64,000 bases of DNA, from assembly GCA_902582875.1 (NCBI GenBank), contig CACHTV010000003.1:1-64000 (forward strand), read 5' to 3'. Of the stretch, positions 40,258-52,197 are shown in pieces. Numbering within the stretch: the stretch's first letter is position 1; the number at the start of each line of letters is the position of its first letter. The DNA comes from an uncultured Pelagibacteraceae bacterium (lineage in GTDB: Bacteria; Pseudomonadota; Alphaproteobacteria; Pelagibacterales; Pelagibacteraceae). The position numbers and the translations under genes are program-made. Under the pieces are notes generated by a model. The model saw only the letters and a program-made list of their open reading frames with translations, ran no database searches and had not been told where the DNA came from.

Positions 40258-43137
40258 TTAAGCAGTTTTTTTCATGTTAGAATTGCCTAATAATTCTCTT
40301 ATAAATCTTCCAGTATAACTTTTTTCATTCTGAGACACTTTTTCTGGTGTTCCTTCAGCAATAATTCTTCCTCCATTTATTCCACCTTCTGGACCCATAT
40401 CGATTATATGATCTGCAGTTTTGATAACATCTAAATTATGTTCTATAACTACAACTGTATTTCCAGTGTTTGCGAAAGCCTGCAAAATTTCTAAAAGTTT
40501 TTTAATATCATGTGAGTGCAAACCTGTTGTTGGCTCGTCTAAAATATACAATGTTCTTCCAGTCGGTCTTTTGGACAATTCTTTTGCTAATTTAATTCTT
40601 TGTGCCTCTCCTCCTGATAGAGTAGTAGCTTGTTGACCTATTTTCATGTAACCCAAGCCCACATGTTTAAGAGTGATTAACTTAGATTTTATATTTTGAA
40701 TATTTTCAAAAAAAACACATCCTTCATCAACTGTCATATCTAAGACGTCTGCTATATTCTTATTTTTAAAACGAATTTCAAGAGTTTCTCTGTTGTATCT
40801 AGCTCCTTTACAAGTATCACAAGGAATAAATACATCAGGAAGAAAATGCATTTCATAGGTAATTACTCCATCACCTTCACATGTTTCGCATCTGCCACCC
40901 TTTACATTAAAAGAGTATCTTCCTACTTTATATCCTCTAGCTTTTGACTCTGGTAAAGCCGCAAACCATTCTCTGATAGGTCCAAAAGCTCCTGTATAGG
41001 TAGCTGGATTTGATCTTGGTGTTCTTCCAATCGGAGATTGATCGATATCAATTATTTTATCAATTAATTCAGTTCCTTTAAAACCTGTAAAAGCTTTAGG
41101 TACTTTTCTACTTTTATTTTTGTTAAGTATTAGATTAAAGGCGTTATATAAAGTTTGTAGTATTAAAGTTGATTTTCCACTTCCAGAAACTCCAGTAACA
41201 CATGTAAAAGTGCCAACAGGTATTTTTAAATCAACTTTTTTTAAATTATTTCCACTTGCTCCATTTATTTCTATAAATCTTCCGTTTTTTGCAGTTCTTC
41301 TTTTTCTTGGAATCGAAATAAATTTTTTACCTGAAAGATAATCTCCAGTAATACTTTTTTTATTTTCAATAATTTGATTAACATTTCCTTCAGCAACAAT
41401 TTGTCCTCCATTTAACCCAGCTTCAGGACCTATATCAATAATATGATCTGAACTCTCCATGGTTTCTATGTCATGCTCAACAACAATAACAGTGTTTCCT
41501 AAATCTCTTAATTTTTTTAAAGCTGCAATTAATTTTTTGTTATCTCTTTGATGTAGTCCAATTGAAGGTTCGTCCAAAACATATAATACTCCAGTTAGGC
41601 CAGATCCAATTTGTGAAGCCAATCTTATTCTTTGAGCTTCACCCCCAGATAGAGTTCCTGATTCACGAGATAAAGTTAAATAGTTTAATCCTACATTAAG
41701 TAGAAAATTTAACCTTTCATTAATTTCTTTTAAAATGTGTTGTGCAATCTTATTTTCTCTTTCAGTTAAAACTTTTATTAGATTAGCAAACCATTTTTGA
41801 GCCTCATCAATTGATTTTTCAGTAATTTCACTAATATTAAGTGAATTAATTTTAATACAAAGAGCTTCATCTTTTAATCGCATTCCTTTACATTTTTCAC
41901 AATTAGACTCACTTTGGTATTGAGAAATTTCTTCTCTTTTCCATTCGCTGTCTGTTTCTAAATAACGCCTTTCTAGATTATTAATTACACCTTCAAAGGT
42001 TTTTTTGGTATTATATGACTCATAACCATCGTCATAAGAAAATTTTATTTCTTCTTCATCAGAACCATATAAAATTACATCTTGGATCTTATTAGGTATT
42101 TTCTTCCACTGATCAGAAAGAGAAAATTTATAGTGTTTAGCTAAGGAAGATAATGTTTGAGCATAATACATTGAAGTGGATTTTGCCCATGGTTCAATAG
42201 CCCCATCTTGTAAACTTTTTTTAGGGTCAGGTATGACAAGATTTGGATCTACATTTAAATTATGTCCAATACCTTCACATTCTTCACATGCGCCAAAAGG
42301 CGAATTAAAAGAAAATAATCTTGGTTCAATTTCTTCTATGGTAAAACCACTTTTCGGGCAAGAAAACTTAGACGAAAAAGTTATGCTTTCAAGTTTTCTA
42401 AATTTTTTAGGCAATGTCTCATTTTCATATTCAACAATTAATAGTCCATTTGATAAATTCACTGCAGTTTCAACACTATCTGCAAGTCTGTTTCCTAAAT
42501 TTGAATTTAAGATAACTCTATCAACAACAACTGATATGTCGTGCTTGATTTTTTTATTTAGATTAGGAAAATCGTCTATATTAATATAATTTCCATCAAC
42601 TTTAATCTTAGAGAATCCTCTTTTTTTATAGTTTAAAATTTCTTTTTTATATTCACCTTTTCTACCTCTGACCACTGGAGCTAATAAATAAATAGTGCTT
42701 TCTTTTGGTAATTTTCTAATTTTATCAACCATTTCACTTATCGGCTGTGAAACTATGGGCTTTCCAGTGAATGGAGAATAAGGTATCCCAACTCTTGCAA
42801 ATAATACTCTCATATAATCATAAATCTCTGTGACAGTAGCAACTGTAGATCTAGGATTTTTTGAAGTATTTTTTTGTTCAATAGAGATTGCTGGACTTAA
42901 TCCTTCAATCAAATCAACTTTAGGTTTTTTCATTTTATCTAAAAATTGTCTTGCGTAAGAAGACAGACTTTCAACATATCGTCTTTGACCCTCTGCATAA
43001 ATAGTATCGAATGCTAAAGATGATTTTCCTGATCCAGACAGACCTGTAATGACCACTAATTTCTCTTTTGGAATTTCAAGAGAAACGTTTTTTAAATTGT
43101 GTTCTTTGGCGCCTTTTACAACGATTTTTTTCAACAT
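40258..43137 (-). CDS. uvrA: Excinuclease ABC subunit A
   Basis: [39 protein letters not shown]; two signature motifs LSGGEAQRI. Confidence 0.98.
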   Translation of the reverse strand: MLKKIVVKGAKEHNLKNVSLEIPKEKLVVITGLSGSGKSSLAFDTIYAEGQRRYVESLSSYARQFLDKMKKPKVDLIEGLSPAISIEQKNTSKNPRSTVATVTEIYDYMRVLFARVGIPYSPFTGKPIVSQPISEMVDKIRKLPKESTIYLLAPVVRGRKGEYKKEILNYKKRGFSKIKVDGNYINIDDFPNLNKKIKHDISVVVDRVILNSNLGNRLADSVETAVNLSNGLLIVEYENETLPKKFRKLESITFSSKFSCPKSGFTIEEIEPRLFSFNSPFGACEECEGIGHNLNVDPNLVIPDPKKSLQDGAIEPWAKSTSMYYAQTLSSLAKHYKFSLSDQWKKIPNKIQDVILYGSDEEEIKFSYDDGYESYNTKKTFEGVINNLERRYLETDSEWKREEISQYQSESNCEKCKGMRLKDEALCIKINSLNISEITEKSIDEAQKWFANLIKVLTERENKIAQHILKEINERLNFLLNVGLNYLTLSRESGTLSGGEAQRIRLASQIGSGLTGVLYVLDEPSIGLHQRDNKKLIAALKKLRDLGNTVIVVEHDIETMESSDHIIDIGPEAGLNGGQIVAEGNVNQIIENKKSITGDYLSGKKFISIPRKRRTAKNGRFIEINGASGNNLKKVDLKIPVGTFTCVTGVSGSGKSTLILQTLYNAFNLILNKNKSRKVPKAFTGFKGTELIDKIIDIDQSPIGRTPRSNPATYTGAFGPIREWFAALPESKARGYKVGRYSFNVKGGRCETCEGDGVITYEMHFLPDVFIPCDTCKGARYNRETLEIRFKNKNIADVLDMTVDEGCVFFENIQNIKSKLITLKHVGLGYMKIGQQATTLSGGEAQRIKLAKELSKRPTGRTLYILDEPTTGLHSHDIKKLLEILQAFANTGNTVVVIEHNLDVIKTADHIIDMGPEGGINGGRIIAEGTPEKVSQNEKSYTGRFIRELLGNSNMKKTA

Positions 43138-43237
43138 TTTTTTTTATAAAATAATAATGATCTTATAATTATTAATCAATTGTGATATAAATATTAAACT
43201 TTTTAATAAATAAAATCACAAATTTAGTCAAAGTATT

Positions 43238-43699
43238 ATGGCAGGTAGTTTAAATAAAGTACAATTAATAGGTCGTTTAGGCGCAGATCCAGATATTAAG
43301 CAGATGGTGAATGGTAAAAATGTAGCTAGATTAAGCATAGCTACAAGTCAATCCTGGAAAGACAAATCTAGTGGAGAGCGAAAAGAAAAAACTGAGTGGC
43401 ATAGAGTTGTAATTTTTAATGAAGGATTAGTCAACGTAGTTCAACAATATTTAAAAAAAGGGGCTAATGTTTATATTGAAGGTCAACTAAGTACAAGGAA
43501 ATGGAAAGATGAGTCTTCTGGTCAAGATAAATATTCTACAGAAATAGTTCTACAAGGTTATAATTCTAGCCTAACAATGTTAGATAGTAGAAATACTAAA
43601 AACGAAGGCTCAAATTTAGTAAAAGAAAATAAAAGTTCTTTACCTAAAGATAATTTAAATCAAGATAATTCTGATTTAGATGACGAAATTCCATTTTAA
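43238..43699 (+). CDS. ssb: Single-stranded DNA-binding protein
   Basis: [18 protein letters not shown]; acidic tip DLDDEIPF. Confidence 0.97.
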   Translation: MAGSLNKVQLIGRLGADPDIKQMVNGKNVARLSIATSQSWKDKSSGERKEKTEWHRVVIFNEGLVNVVQQYLKKGANVYIEGQLSTRKWKDESSGQDKYSTEIVLQGYNSSLTMLDSRNTKNEGSNLVKENKSSLPKDNLNQDNSDLDDEIPF

Positions 43700-43704
43700 T
43701 TTTC

Positions 43705-46275
43705 ATGGAAAAATCTAGTATAGAGAATAAATCTTTTAAACCTATTTTTGTACAAGATGAGATGAGTTCATCTTACTTATCTTATGCTATGAGCGTTATA
43801 GTAAGCAGAGCCTTGCCTGACGTTAGGGATGGATTAAAACCTGTTCATAGAAGAATAATATATGCAATGTATAAAGGAGGATATGATTGGTCTAAACCTT
43901 TTAGAAAATCAGCAAGAATAGTAGGAGATGTAATTGGTAAATATCATCCACATGGCGATCAATCTGTCTACGATGCTTTAGTCAGATTGGTTCAAGATTT
44001 TTCTATGAGACTTCCATTAATTTCTGGTCAAGGAAATTTTGGATCTATCGATGGAGATCCTCCAGCAGCTATGCGTTATACTGAAACAAAACTTGGTAAG
44101 ATTGCTCAATTTCTGACTGAAGATTTAGAAAAAAATACTGTAGATTATAGAAATAATTACGATGAAACTGAAAAAGAACCAGAAGTTCTTCCTTCTCAAT
44201 ATCCAAATATATTAGTGAATGGCGCAGGCGGTATTGCTGTAGGCATGGCCACAAGTATACCCCCACATAATTTAAGTGAAATTATTAATGCTACAGTAGC
44301 ATATATTTCAAATAAAGAGATCACTATAAGCCAATTGATGAAGCATGTGCCAGGCCCAGATTTTCCAACTGGAGGAATAATTATTGGAAAAGACATTTTA
44401 AAACAAGGATATAACAAAGGAAGAGGTTCATTTAAAATCAGAGGTGAAATTGATTTAGAGGAAAAAAGGGGTGGTAGAGAATGTTTAATTATTAAATCTA
44501 TTCCATATCAAGTTAACAAATCAGTACTAATTGAGAAGATTGCACAATTAGTTCGAGATAAAAAAATTGAAGGCATTAGAGATATAAGAGATGAATCGAA
44601 TAGAGAAGGAATAAGAGTTGTTATTGAGCTAAGGAAAGCAGTTGAACCTGAGACTATTAGAAGACAATTATATAAATTAACTAATATAGAAAGTTCTTTT
44701 GGATTTAATACCCTGGCAATAGTTAACAAGAAACCAAAAATATTAAATCTAAAAGAATTTATATCAGAATTTTTAAAGTTTAGAGAAGACACAGTTACTA
44801 AAAGAATAAAATATGATTTAAAAAAAGCAGAAGAACGAGCTCATGTATTAATTGGTTTAGCAACTTCAGTTGAAAATATTGATGATACAATCAAAATAAT
44901 AAAAAATTCTAAAGATACTGAAACAGCAAAAAAAAATCTTTTATCAAAAAAATGGAAAATAAAAAAAAGTATTAAATTAATAAACTTGATTGAAAAGAAA
45001 AAAAATATTTCTAGTTATCATTTATCATTAGTTCAAGTTAATGCTATTCTAGAACTAAGGCTTCAAAAATTAACAGCTTATGGAATCGGAGAGATTGAAT
45101 CTGAAATAAATAAATTATCGAGTTTGATAATTGAGTATAATAAAATTATAAATTCCAAAAAAGAACTCTATAAACTTATAATTAAAGAATTAGAAAATAT
45201 TAAAGAAAAATTTGGCTCTCCTAGAAAAACAAAAATTATAGATGCTGTACTAAACTATAATATTGAAGAGACAATTCAAAAAGAGTCTGTGGTAATTAGC
45301 ATAACAAATCAAGGCTATATTAAGAGAAGTCCATTAAGCTCTCTTAAAGCTCAAAAAAGAGGGGGAAAAGGAAAAACAGGCATTTCAACAAGAGACGAAG
45401 ATTTTGTAGTTCAGATATTTACCGCAAATACACACACGCCAGTTCTTTTTTTCTCAACCCAAGGCCTAGTTTATAAGATTAAAGCTCACAAAATCCCTGA
45501 AGGCACGGCAGCATCTAAGGGAAAATCTATATTTAACATATTACCTCTTAAGAACCACCATTCTATTAGTTCAATTATGCCTTTACCAGAAGACGAGTCA
45601 GAATGGAAAAATATGATGGTTATTTTTACTACAGCAAAGGGAAATATAAGAAAAAATACGCTAGAGGACTTTGTTAATATTAATAATAGTGGAAAAATAG
45701 CTATGAAGTTAGATCAAGACGATAAAATTATTGGTGTTAAAATATGTAAAGAAGATCAAGATATTTTATTAAGCACTCAGTTTGGTAAATGTATCAGATT
45801 TAAATCTAAAAAACTAAGACTTTTTAAAGGAAGATCATCCAAAGGAATAAAAGGAATTAAATTGAACGATAAAGATAAAGTTATTTCGTTATCTATTTTA
45901 GATAATTCTAGCATTAGTCCAAAAATAATCAGCAAAGATAAAAAAATAAAAAATGGAATAGATGGATTTATTTTATCAGTATCTGAAAATGGGTATGGAA
46001 AAAGATCATCATATTTGGATTATAGAGTCACAAATAGAGGCGGAAAAGGAATAATAGGGATAATCAACTCTCCAAGAAATGGAAATATTGCAGCATCTTT
46101 AGTTGTCAAAAATGATGATGAAATAATATTATCTACTGACAAAGGTAGTATTATGAGATGTGCAGTAAAAGAGATAGGAATAAAAGGTAGAGCCACTCAA
46201 GGGATGAGAATAAAAAAATTATCAGGATCAGAAAAAGTTGTCTCAGTTATAAAAATAGAAGATAATATTCAATAA
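43705..46275 (+). CDS. gyrA: DNA gyrase subunit A
   Basis: [36 protein letters not shown]-terminal GyrA-box RGGKGKTGI. Confidence 0.96.
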   Translation: MEKSSIENKSFKPIFVQDEMSSSYLSYAMSVIVSRALPDVRDGLKPVHRRIIYAMYKGGYDWSKPFRKSARIVGDVIGKYHPHGDQSVYDALVRLVQDFSMRLPLISGQGNFGSIDGDPPAAMRYTETKLGKIAQFLTEDLEKNTVDYRNNYDETEKEPEVLPSQYPNILVNGAGGIAVGMATSIPPHNLSEIINATVAYISNKEITISQLMKHVPGPDFPTGGIIIGKDILKQGYNKGRGSFKIRGEIDLEEKRGGRECLIIKSIPYQVNKSVLIEKIAQLVRDKKIEGIRDIRDESNREGIRVVIELRKAVEPETIRRQLYKLTNIESSFGFNTLAIVNKKPKILNLKEFISEFLKFREDTVTKRIKYDLKKAEERAHVLIGLATSVENIDDTIKIIKNSKDTETAKKNLLSKKWKIKKSIKLINLIEKKKNISSYHLSLVQVNAILELRLQKLTAYGIGEIESEINKLSSLIIEYNKIINSKKELYKLIIKELENIKEKFGSPRKTKIIDAVLNYNIEETIQKESVVISITNQGYIKRSPLSSLKAQKRGGKGKTGISTRDEDFVVQIFTANTHTPVLFFSTQGLVYKIKAHKIPEGTAASKGKSIFNILPLKNHHSISSIMPLPEDESEWKNMMVIFTTAKGNIRKNTLEDFVNINNSGKIAMKLDQDDKIIGVKICKEDQDILLSTQFGKCIRFKSKKLRLFKGRSSKGIKGIKLNDKDKVISLSILDNSSISPKIISKDKKIKNGIDGFILSVSENGYGKRSSYLDYRVTNRGGKGIIGIINSPRNGNIAASLVVKNDDEIILSTDKGSIMRCAVKEIGIKGRATQGMRIKKLSGSEKVVSVIKIEDNIQ

Positions 46276-46277
46276 TT

Positions 46278-46766
46278 ATGAAAACAGCAATTTATCCTGG
46301 AACTTTTGATCCTATAACATATGGCCATATAGATGTAATTAAAAAATCATTAAAAATTTTTGATAGATTAATTGTTGCAACAACTGACAATATAAATAAA
46401 AATTATTATTTTCCTATAGAAGAAAGACTTTCTATAATAAAAAATTCTTTATTTAAAGATTTAAGATTTAATAAAAAAAAAATTATCGTAATTCCTTTCG
46501 ATACGCTGACTATAAACTTATGTAAAAAATATAAAGCAACAGTTATAATAAGAGGTTTGAGAGCTGTTTCAGATTTTGAATATGAATTTCAATTAGCTGG
46601 TATGAATAAAAAATTGAATGCAAATATAGAAACAATTTTTTTAATGTCAGATGTTGAAAATCAAATTATTTCATCTAATTTTGTTAAGGAAATTGCAAAA
46701 TTGAATGGTAATATTAATAAATTTGTTACTAAATCGACAGTAAAAATGCTTAAAAACAAATTTTAA
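46278..46766 (+). CDS. coaD: Phosphopantetheine adenylyltransferase
   Basis: AIYPGTFDPITYGHIDVI; IIRGLRAVSDFEYEFQLAGMN. Confidence 0.96.
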   Translation: MKTAIYPGTFDPITYGHIDVIKKSLKIFDRLIVATTDNINKNYYFPIEERLSIIKNSLFKDLRFNKKKIIVIPFDTLTINLCKKYKATVIIRGLRAVSDFEYEFQLAGMNKKLNANIETIFLMSDVENQIISSNFVKEIAKLNGNINKFVTKSTVKMLKNKF

Positions 46767-47323
46767 TGAAGAAATTTTTTTATTTATTTACATTGATTTT
46801 TAGTTTACTAAGCACTCACTTAATTGCTAAAGAGAATATAATGATTTTAAAATTAAAATATGGAGAAGTTCAGATAGAGCTTTATTCAGAAAAAGCTCCT
46901 AATCACGTTAAAAGATTCAAAGAGCTAGCTGATCAAGGAAAGTATGACAACGTCGTTTTTCATCGAGTAATTGATGGATTTATGGCCCAAACTGGCGATG
47001 TTAAATTTGGAAATTCAAGTAGTCCAGATTTTAATTTATCTTTAGCTGGAACTGGTGGATCAAGTCTTCCAGACTTAAAGGCAGAATTTTCTGATATCGC
47101 TCATACAAGAGGAGTTTTATCTGCAGCAAGGTCATCAGATCCAAATAGTGCTAATAGCCAATTTTTTATTTGCTTTGACTCTGCTCCTCATTTAGATCGG
47201 CAATACTCTGCCTTTGGTAAAGTAATTAAAGGTATGGAATTTATTGATATGATTAAAAAAGGTGATCCGAACAGTGGATCAGTTAACGATCCAGATAAAA
47301 TTATTAGCCTCAGATCAAAATAA
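46766..47323 (+). CDS. Cyclophilin-type peptidyl-prolyl isomerase, exported
   Basis: Signal peptide; VVFHRVIDGFMAQTGD; NSANSQFFICFDSAPHLD. Confidence 0.92.
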   Translation: MKKFFYLFTLIFSLLSTHLIAKENIMILKLKYGEVQIELYSEKAPNHVKRFKELADQGKYDNVVFHRVIDGFMAQTGDVKFGNSSSPDFNLSLAGTGGSSLPDLKAEFSDIAHTRGVLSAARSSDPNSANSQFFICFDSAPHLDRQYSAFGKVIKGMEFIDMIKKGDPNSGSVNDPDKIISLRSK

Positions 47324-47328
47324 GCTTA

Positions 47329-48444
47329 ATGGAAAATCAAGATTTTTCATTTGAGCTAATATCTCAAAATGGTAGAGCAAGATTAGGTAAAATATTTACA
47401 CCTAGAGGGGTTATAGATACCCCAGCTTTTATGCCAGTTGGCACTCAAGGAACTGTAAAAGGTGTTTTTACTGAAGATATTTTAAAAACCGGTACTCAAA
47501 TTATTTTGGGAAACACTTATCATCTTTTGCTCAGACCTGGAATAGAAGTATTAAATAAATTTGATGGACTTCATAAATTTATGAATTGGGATAAACCAAT
47601 ATTAACTGATTCAGGTGGCTATCAAATTATGTCTTTATCAAGTTTAAATAAAATAGACAGAGATTTAGGTGCTATATTCAAATCTCATATAGATGGAAAA
47701 AAAATTATTTTAAGTCCGGAAAAAAGTATTCAAGTTCAAAAATCAATTAACTCTGACATTATTATGGTTTTAGATGAATGTCCAAAATTAACTAAAGATA
47801 AAAAAATTTTATCTAAAGCTATTGAAGTATCTACTCACTGGGCAGAACGTTGTAAAATTGAATTTGGTCAAGATAAATCAAAAGCTTTATTCGGCATTGT
47901 TCAAGGAGGTTTGTATCAAGATTTACGTGAAGAAAGTATTAATAGTTTAACTAAAATTGGTTTTGATGGTTACGCAATGGGTGGTTTAGCTGTAGGTGAG
48001 ACTCAGTCTGATATGTTCAAAATTTTAAAAGAAACAACTAATCTTTTGCCTAAAAAAAAACCAAGATATTTAATGGGTGTAGGAACCCCTTCAGATATTT
48101 TAGGAGCTGTAAACCAAGGAATTGATATGTTTGATTGCGTTATGCCAACTAGATCAGGGAGAACAGGTCTTGCATTTACCTGGGAGGGAAAATTAAATAT
48201 TAAAAATTCAAAATATCAGAAAGACAAGGAACCATTGGACCCGAACTGTGAAATAAGAGAGTTAAATCAATATTCTAAAAGTTATTTAAATCATTTAATC
48301 AAATCTAATGAAATACTGGCTTCTATGTTGATTTCATTACATAATATCAATTTTTACCAACAATTTATGAGAGAAATTAGAAAAAATATTGAGAGTGGCA
48401 CTTTTACTACTTTTTATAAAAAATATATTGATTATTTTAATTAA
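47329..48444 (+). CDS. tgt: Queuine tRNA-ribosyltransferase
   Basis: TPAFMPVGTQGTVKG; ILTDSGGYQIMSLS; FDCVMPTRSGRTG. The usual C-terminal zinc motif is not obvious. Confidence 0.92.
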   Translation: MENQDFSFELISQNGRARLGKIFTPRGVIDTPAFMPVGTQGTVKGVFTEDILKTGTQIILGNTYHLLLRPGIEVLNKFDGLHKFMNWDKPILTDSGGYQIMSLSSLNKIDRDLGAIFKSHIDGKKIILSPEKSIQVQKSINSDIIMVLDECPKLTKDKKILSKAIEVSTHWAERCKIEFGQDKSKALFGIVQGGLYQDLREESINSLTKIGFDGYAMGGLAVGETQSDMFKILKETTNLLPKKKPRYLMGVGTPSDILGAVNQGIDMFDCVMPTRSGRTGLAFTWEGKLNIKNSKYQKDKEPLDPNCEIRELNQYSKSYLNHLIKSNEILASMLISLHNINFYQQFMREIRKNIESGTFTTFYKKYIDYFN

Positions 48445-48451
48445 TAATTAT

Positions 48452-48478
48452 TTGAAATTCTTTAAATATATATATAAA
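48452..48478 (+). promoter_or_regulatory. Candidate sigma70-like promoter for tRNA-Lys
   Basis: TTGAAA, 15-nt spacer, TATAAA (48473-48478), 15 nt before tRNA 5' end. Confidence 0.4.
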
Positions 48479-48493
48479 AGAGAATTTCTTTGA

Positions 48494-48569
48494 GGGCCCT
48501 TAGCTCAGTTGGTAGAGCACCTCCCTTTTAAGGAGGGTGTCGATGGTTCGAGTCCATCAGGGCTCACCA
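48494..48569 (+). tRNA. tRNA-Lys(TTT)
   Basis: GGGCCCTTAGCTCAGTTGGTAGAGCACCTCCCTTTTAAGGAGG...GGTTCGAGTCC...AGGGCTCACCA. Confidence 0.96.
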
Positions 48570-48579
48570 AAAAATTACA

Positions 48580-49413
48580 CTAAATTTTTATTGGCGGATA
48601 TTTTATTATTACCTCATTTATCCAATTATTTAGATTCTCTATTCTTTTTTTACTAGAAGGGTGGGTACTTAAAAAAACAGGTGGTTCTTTACCCTTATTT
48701 TTTTCTGCCATTCTTTCCCAGAGTTTTACTGACTCTCTTATATCGTATCCGGCTAAAGAAGAAAAAATTAATCCAAGATAATCTGCTTCAGTTTCTTGCT
48801 TTCTCCCAAAAGGGTTAAATATTCCTATTCGAAATATATCCATACCAGTGTTTTGACCAATTGTATTTCTAGTTCTATTAATTGCCCCGCCTAGAAAAAT
48901 GTCAGCTACACTTGTTCCTAAATTTATCGTCATAGCTTGACTAGCTCTTTCAACAGAGTGTTTAGCAACTGCGTGCGCAATTTCATGACCCATAACTATC
49001 GATAAAGCATTAGTATTTTTTGTTATTTTTAACAAACCAGTATAGACAGCAATCTTGCCACCAGGCATACACCAAGCATTTACAACTTTGTCATTATCGA
49101 CCAGCACGTAATCCCAACCAAAGTTTCTTGTCGGATCCTCTTCATTTTTATTTTTAAAAAAAGCACTAACTGATACCTCAATTCTTTTCCCTATTTCTAT
49201 TACTTCCTTGAGTTGAGGTCCTTCCTTAATAAGTTTTGCTTTACTTCTAAATTGTTCATAAGCTGCTGCTGCTTGACTATTAATTTTTGATTCTGGAATA
49301 ATTGAGAGCTGTTTTCTATCTGTAATAGGTACTGTGGAACATGAAGGAAGTATCAATGAACAACAGCTGCACCCAAATAAGCCAAGAAATTTTCTTCTAT
49401 TTATGTTATACAT
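48580..49413 (-). CDS. M48-family zinc metallopeptidase, predicted Tat-type lipoprotein
   Basis: HEIAHAVAKHS; N-terminus NRRKFLGLFGCSCCSLILPSCS. Confidence 0.88.
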   Translation of the reverse strand: MYNINRRKFLGLFGCSCCSLILPSCSTVPITDRKQLSIIPESKINSQAAAAYEQFRSKAKLIKEGPQLKEVIEIGKRIEVSVSAFFKNKNEEDPTRNFGWDYVLVDNDKVVNAWCMPGGKIAVYTGLLKITKNTNALSIVMGHEIAHAVAKHSVERASQAMTINLGTSVADIFLGGAINRTRNTIGQNTGMDIFRIGIFNPFGRKQETEADYLGLIFSSLAGYDIRESVKLWERMAEKNKGKEPPVFLSTHPSSKKRIENLNNWINEVIIKYPPIKI

Positions 49414-49505
49414 AATTAAGATTCATGATTTTAAATTATAAATTATTAATTGCAATTTTTATCTTAATAATAAATTTCATTATTTTTTCAACCTATATAT
49501 AAATA

Positions 49506-50120
49506 ATGACTGAAAAGACTACAAAAAAATCTATTTTTACTAGAATAAGAAATAATTTTATTGCTGGGGTTGTTGCATTAATTCCAATAGGAATAACTTT
49601 ATATTTAACTTTATTTATCATTAAATTATCAACCAAACTAATTCCTAAAGAAATAAACCCTAACCACTATCTTCCTTTTGATATACCAGGTTTAGAAATA
49701 TTTATAGCTCTAATTATAATTACTTTTGTAGGTTGGTTATCACTATCTTTCTTGGGAAAAAAGTTTTTTGAGATTTTCAACAATATCTTAAAAAGAATTC
49801 CTATTTTAAGAACTATCTATTCTGCAATAGGACAAATGACCCAAAATTTTGCAAAAAATGATAAAGATAAAGGTAGAGTAGTTCTTTTAGAATATCCAAG
49901 AAAAGGAGTTTGGGCAGTAGGTTTTGCCACAAATGAAAATAAAGGCATTATATCGAAAAAAGTTAAAGAAGAATTGGTTAATGTTTTTTTACCCACCACT
50001 CCTAATCCTACTAGTGGTTTTTTATTAATGGTTCCTAAGAAAGAGTTAATTTATTTAGATGTAACTTTTGAGCAAGCATCTAAATTTATTGTTTCTGCAG
50101 GCACCTCAAATATCAATTAA
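49506..50120 (+). CDS. DUF502-family membrane protein
   Basis: NNFIAGVVALIPIGITLYLTLFI; ILRTIYSAIGQMTQNF; VFLPTTPNPTSGFLLMVPKKELI. Confidence 0.85.
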   Translation: MTEKTTKKSIFTRIRNNFIAGVVALIPIGITLYLTLFIIKLSTKLIPKEINPNHYLPFDIPGLEIFIALIIITFVGWLSLSFLGKKFFEIFNNILKRIPILRTIYSAIGQMTQNFAKNDKDKGRVVLLEYPRKGVWAVGFATNENKGIISKKVKEELVNVFLPTTPNPTSGFLLMVPKKELIYLDVTFEQASKFIVSAGTSNIN

Positions 50121-52171
50121 TCTATATTTTCGTTAATTATTTCAGCTTTATCAAATAATTTTAAGAGAAAAGTATATTTATTATGGTTCACATTATTATG
50201 TATTTTTTTAATATATTTTTCAGCAAGTATAAATAAATCCTCATGAACAATAGGATCAGCAAATCTAAAATTTTTTAAGCCACTTTGTTGATAACCAATA
50301 ATATCCCCATACCCTCTTAAGCGCATATCTTCTTCAGCTATAAAAAAACCGTCATCGGATTCTTTTAAAATTTTTATTCTTTTTATAGCATTCTTGCTTA
50401 ATCCTTCTTTGAATAGCAAAATACAAGTTCCTTGTTTTTCACCTCTTCCAACTCTCCCCCTAAGTTGGTGTAGTTGTGCTAGTCCAAATTTATTTGCATT
50501 TTCTATTATAATTAGATTTGCATTTGGAAAATCAATACCGACTTCTATTACAGTTGTAGAAACTAAAATAAAAATTTCCTTTTTTAAAAATTTTTTTAGA
50601 ATTATTTCTTTTTTGTTTTTGTCAAGAGATCCATGGATTAAACCAACCTTGTTAGGAAATTTTTTATTTAAAATATCAAACTTTTTTTTAGCAGAAGAAT
50701 AATCTAAAAAAGGAGATTCTTTTATTAAAGGACAAACCCAAAAAACTTGATTGTTATCACATATTTGTTTTTCTATAAAAGCCCATAATTGATCAATTTT
50801 TTTTTCAGGTTTGCTTAAAGTGATTATTTTTTTTCTTTTACTTGGCTTTTCTAATATTTTAGAAATATCCATATCACCATATAGCGACATCATCATTGTT
50901 CTTGGGATTGGTGTTGCCGACATCAAAAGAACATCACAGTTACTACCTCCTTTTGTTGCTAGTTCAGTTCTTTGTTTAACTCCAAATTTATGTTGTTCAT
51001 CAATAATTGCTAAGCCTAAATTTTTAAACTTTATTTTTTTTTGAAATAATGAATGAGTACCAATTACGATATCAAGGTTTCCATTTTCTAGATCGTTTAT
51101 TATCTTTTTTTTAGTCTTTATTTCCGTCTTTCCTGTTAAAAATTCTATTTTTATTTTTGTATTTAAGAATACTTTTTTAGCTAAGTTAAAATGTTGTCTT
51201 GCTAAAATTTCAGTAGGGGCCATCAAAGCACATTGATATTTACTTTCTATAACATTTGAAATTGCAAGTAATGAAACAATTGTTTTACCAGAACCAACGT
51301 CTCCTTGAATAATTCTAAACATTCTAGTGTTAGATTTTAAATCTTTATCAATTTCATTTAGTACATTAATTTGACTTTTTGTTAGTTCAAAAGGAAGCTT
51401 ATTGAGTATTTTCTTAGATATTAAAGATTTAAAAAATTTATTTTTCTTTTTTCTTTTAATTTTTTTACGATTTTCAGATAAAACTAAAAAATTAGCGCAG
51501 ATTTCATCAAACGCCAATCTTTTATAAGTTTTAGAAAGATTATTTTGACCGTCTTTAGTCTTATGTAAAGCAATGATATTTTCTTTCCAGTTTAAAAAAT
51601 TATTCTTTTTAATAAAATGACTTTCGAGCCATTCCTCAATATCTGGCAGGTTATTAATAACTTGTTCAGAAATAATTCGATATTTTTTTTCATTTATTCC
51701 TTTAGTTAAAGAATATTTTGGTATGACCTGTTTTACATATTTTTCTTTTTCAATAGAGGTTACATAATCAGGGTTTGTTATTTGATATTTTTTATTAAAA
51801 AAGCTCACTTTACCACTTATTATAATCCATTCATTTACTGGAAAAAGTTTTCTTAAATAACCCTCTCTACTATTAAAATAAGTGATCTCAATTTTTCCAG
51901 TACTATCTTCACAAATAATCTTATTTGGTAAATTTCTAATTCTAGGAAAATTTAATTTTTTAACTAATACTCTTATTGTTTGAATTTTTCCTACTTCCAA
52001 CTTATTAAGATTCACTATTTTTGATCTATCAGTTTCTGAATAAGGAAGATTTAACAATATATCTTTTACTTTTTCAATTTTTCTATTTTTTAGATACTTT
52101 GATAATTGTTTTCCTACACCTTTTAATTTATTTACATCACTAAAAATAATATCTTTTTTTAATAAATTCAT
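50117..52171 (-). CDS. recG: ATP-dependent DNA helicase RecG
   Basis: GDVGSGKTIVSLLA; IDEQHKFGVKQR; SATPIPRT; QLRGRVGRG. Confidence 0.96.
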   Translation of the reverse strand: MNLLKKDIIFSDVNKLKGVGKQLSKYLKNRKIEKVKDILLNLPYSETDRSKIVNLNKLEVGKIQTIRVLVKKLNFPRIRNLPNKIICEDSTGKIEITYFNSREGYLRKLFPVNEWIIISGKVSFFNKKYQITNPDYVTSIEKEKYVKQVIPKYSLTKGINEKKYRIISEQVINNLPDIEEWLESHFIKKNNFLNWKENIIALHKTKDGQNNLSKTYKRLAFDEICANFLVLSENRKKIKRKKKNKFFKSLISKKILNKLPFELTKSQINVLNEIDKDLKSNTRMFRIIQGDVGSGKTIVSLLAISNVIESKYQCALMAPTEILARQHFNLAKKVFLNTKIKIEFLTGKTEIKTKKKIINDLENGNLDIVIGTHSLFQKKIKFKNLGLAIIDEQHKFGVKQRTELATKGGSNCDVLLMSATPIPRTMMMSLYGDMDISKILEKPSKRKKIITLSKPEKKIDQLWAFIEKQICDNNQVFWVCPLIKESPFLDYSSAKKKFDILNKKFPNKVGLIHGSLDKNKKEIILKKFLKKEIFILVSTTVIEVGIDFPNANLIIIENANKFGLAQLHQLRGRVGRGEKQGTCILLFKEGLSKNAIKRIKILKESDDGFFIAEEDMRLRGYGDIIGYQQSGLKNFRFADPIVHEDLFILAEKYIKKIHNNVNHNKYTFLLKLFDKAEIINENID

Positions 52172-52197
52172 TAATTCATGTATAATATATTCTTGCT

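Noticed and set aside
43150-43175. AATAAT...ATTATT hairpin as terminator or structured RNA
   Set aside because: Only A-T pairs in AT-rich DNA; not distinguishable from background.
43180-43221. TTGTGAT...ATCACAA inverted repeat in the uvrA-ssb gap as a CRP/FNR-type site
   Set aside because: 28-nt spacing between half sites is too wide for a standard CRP/FNR operator; AT-rich region makes chance occurrence plausible.
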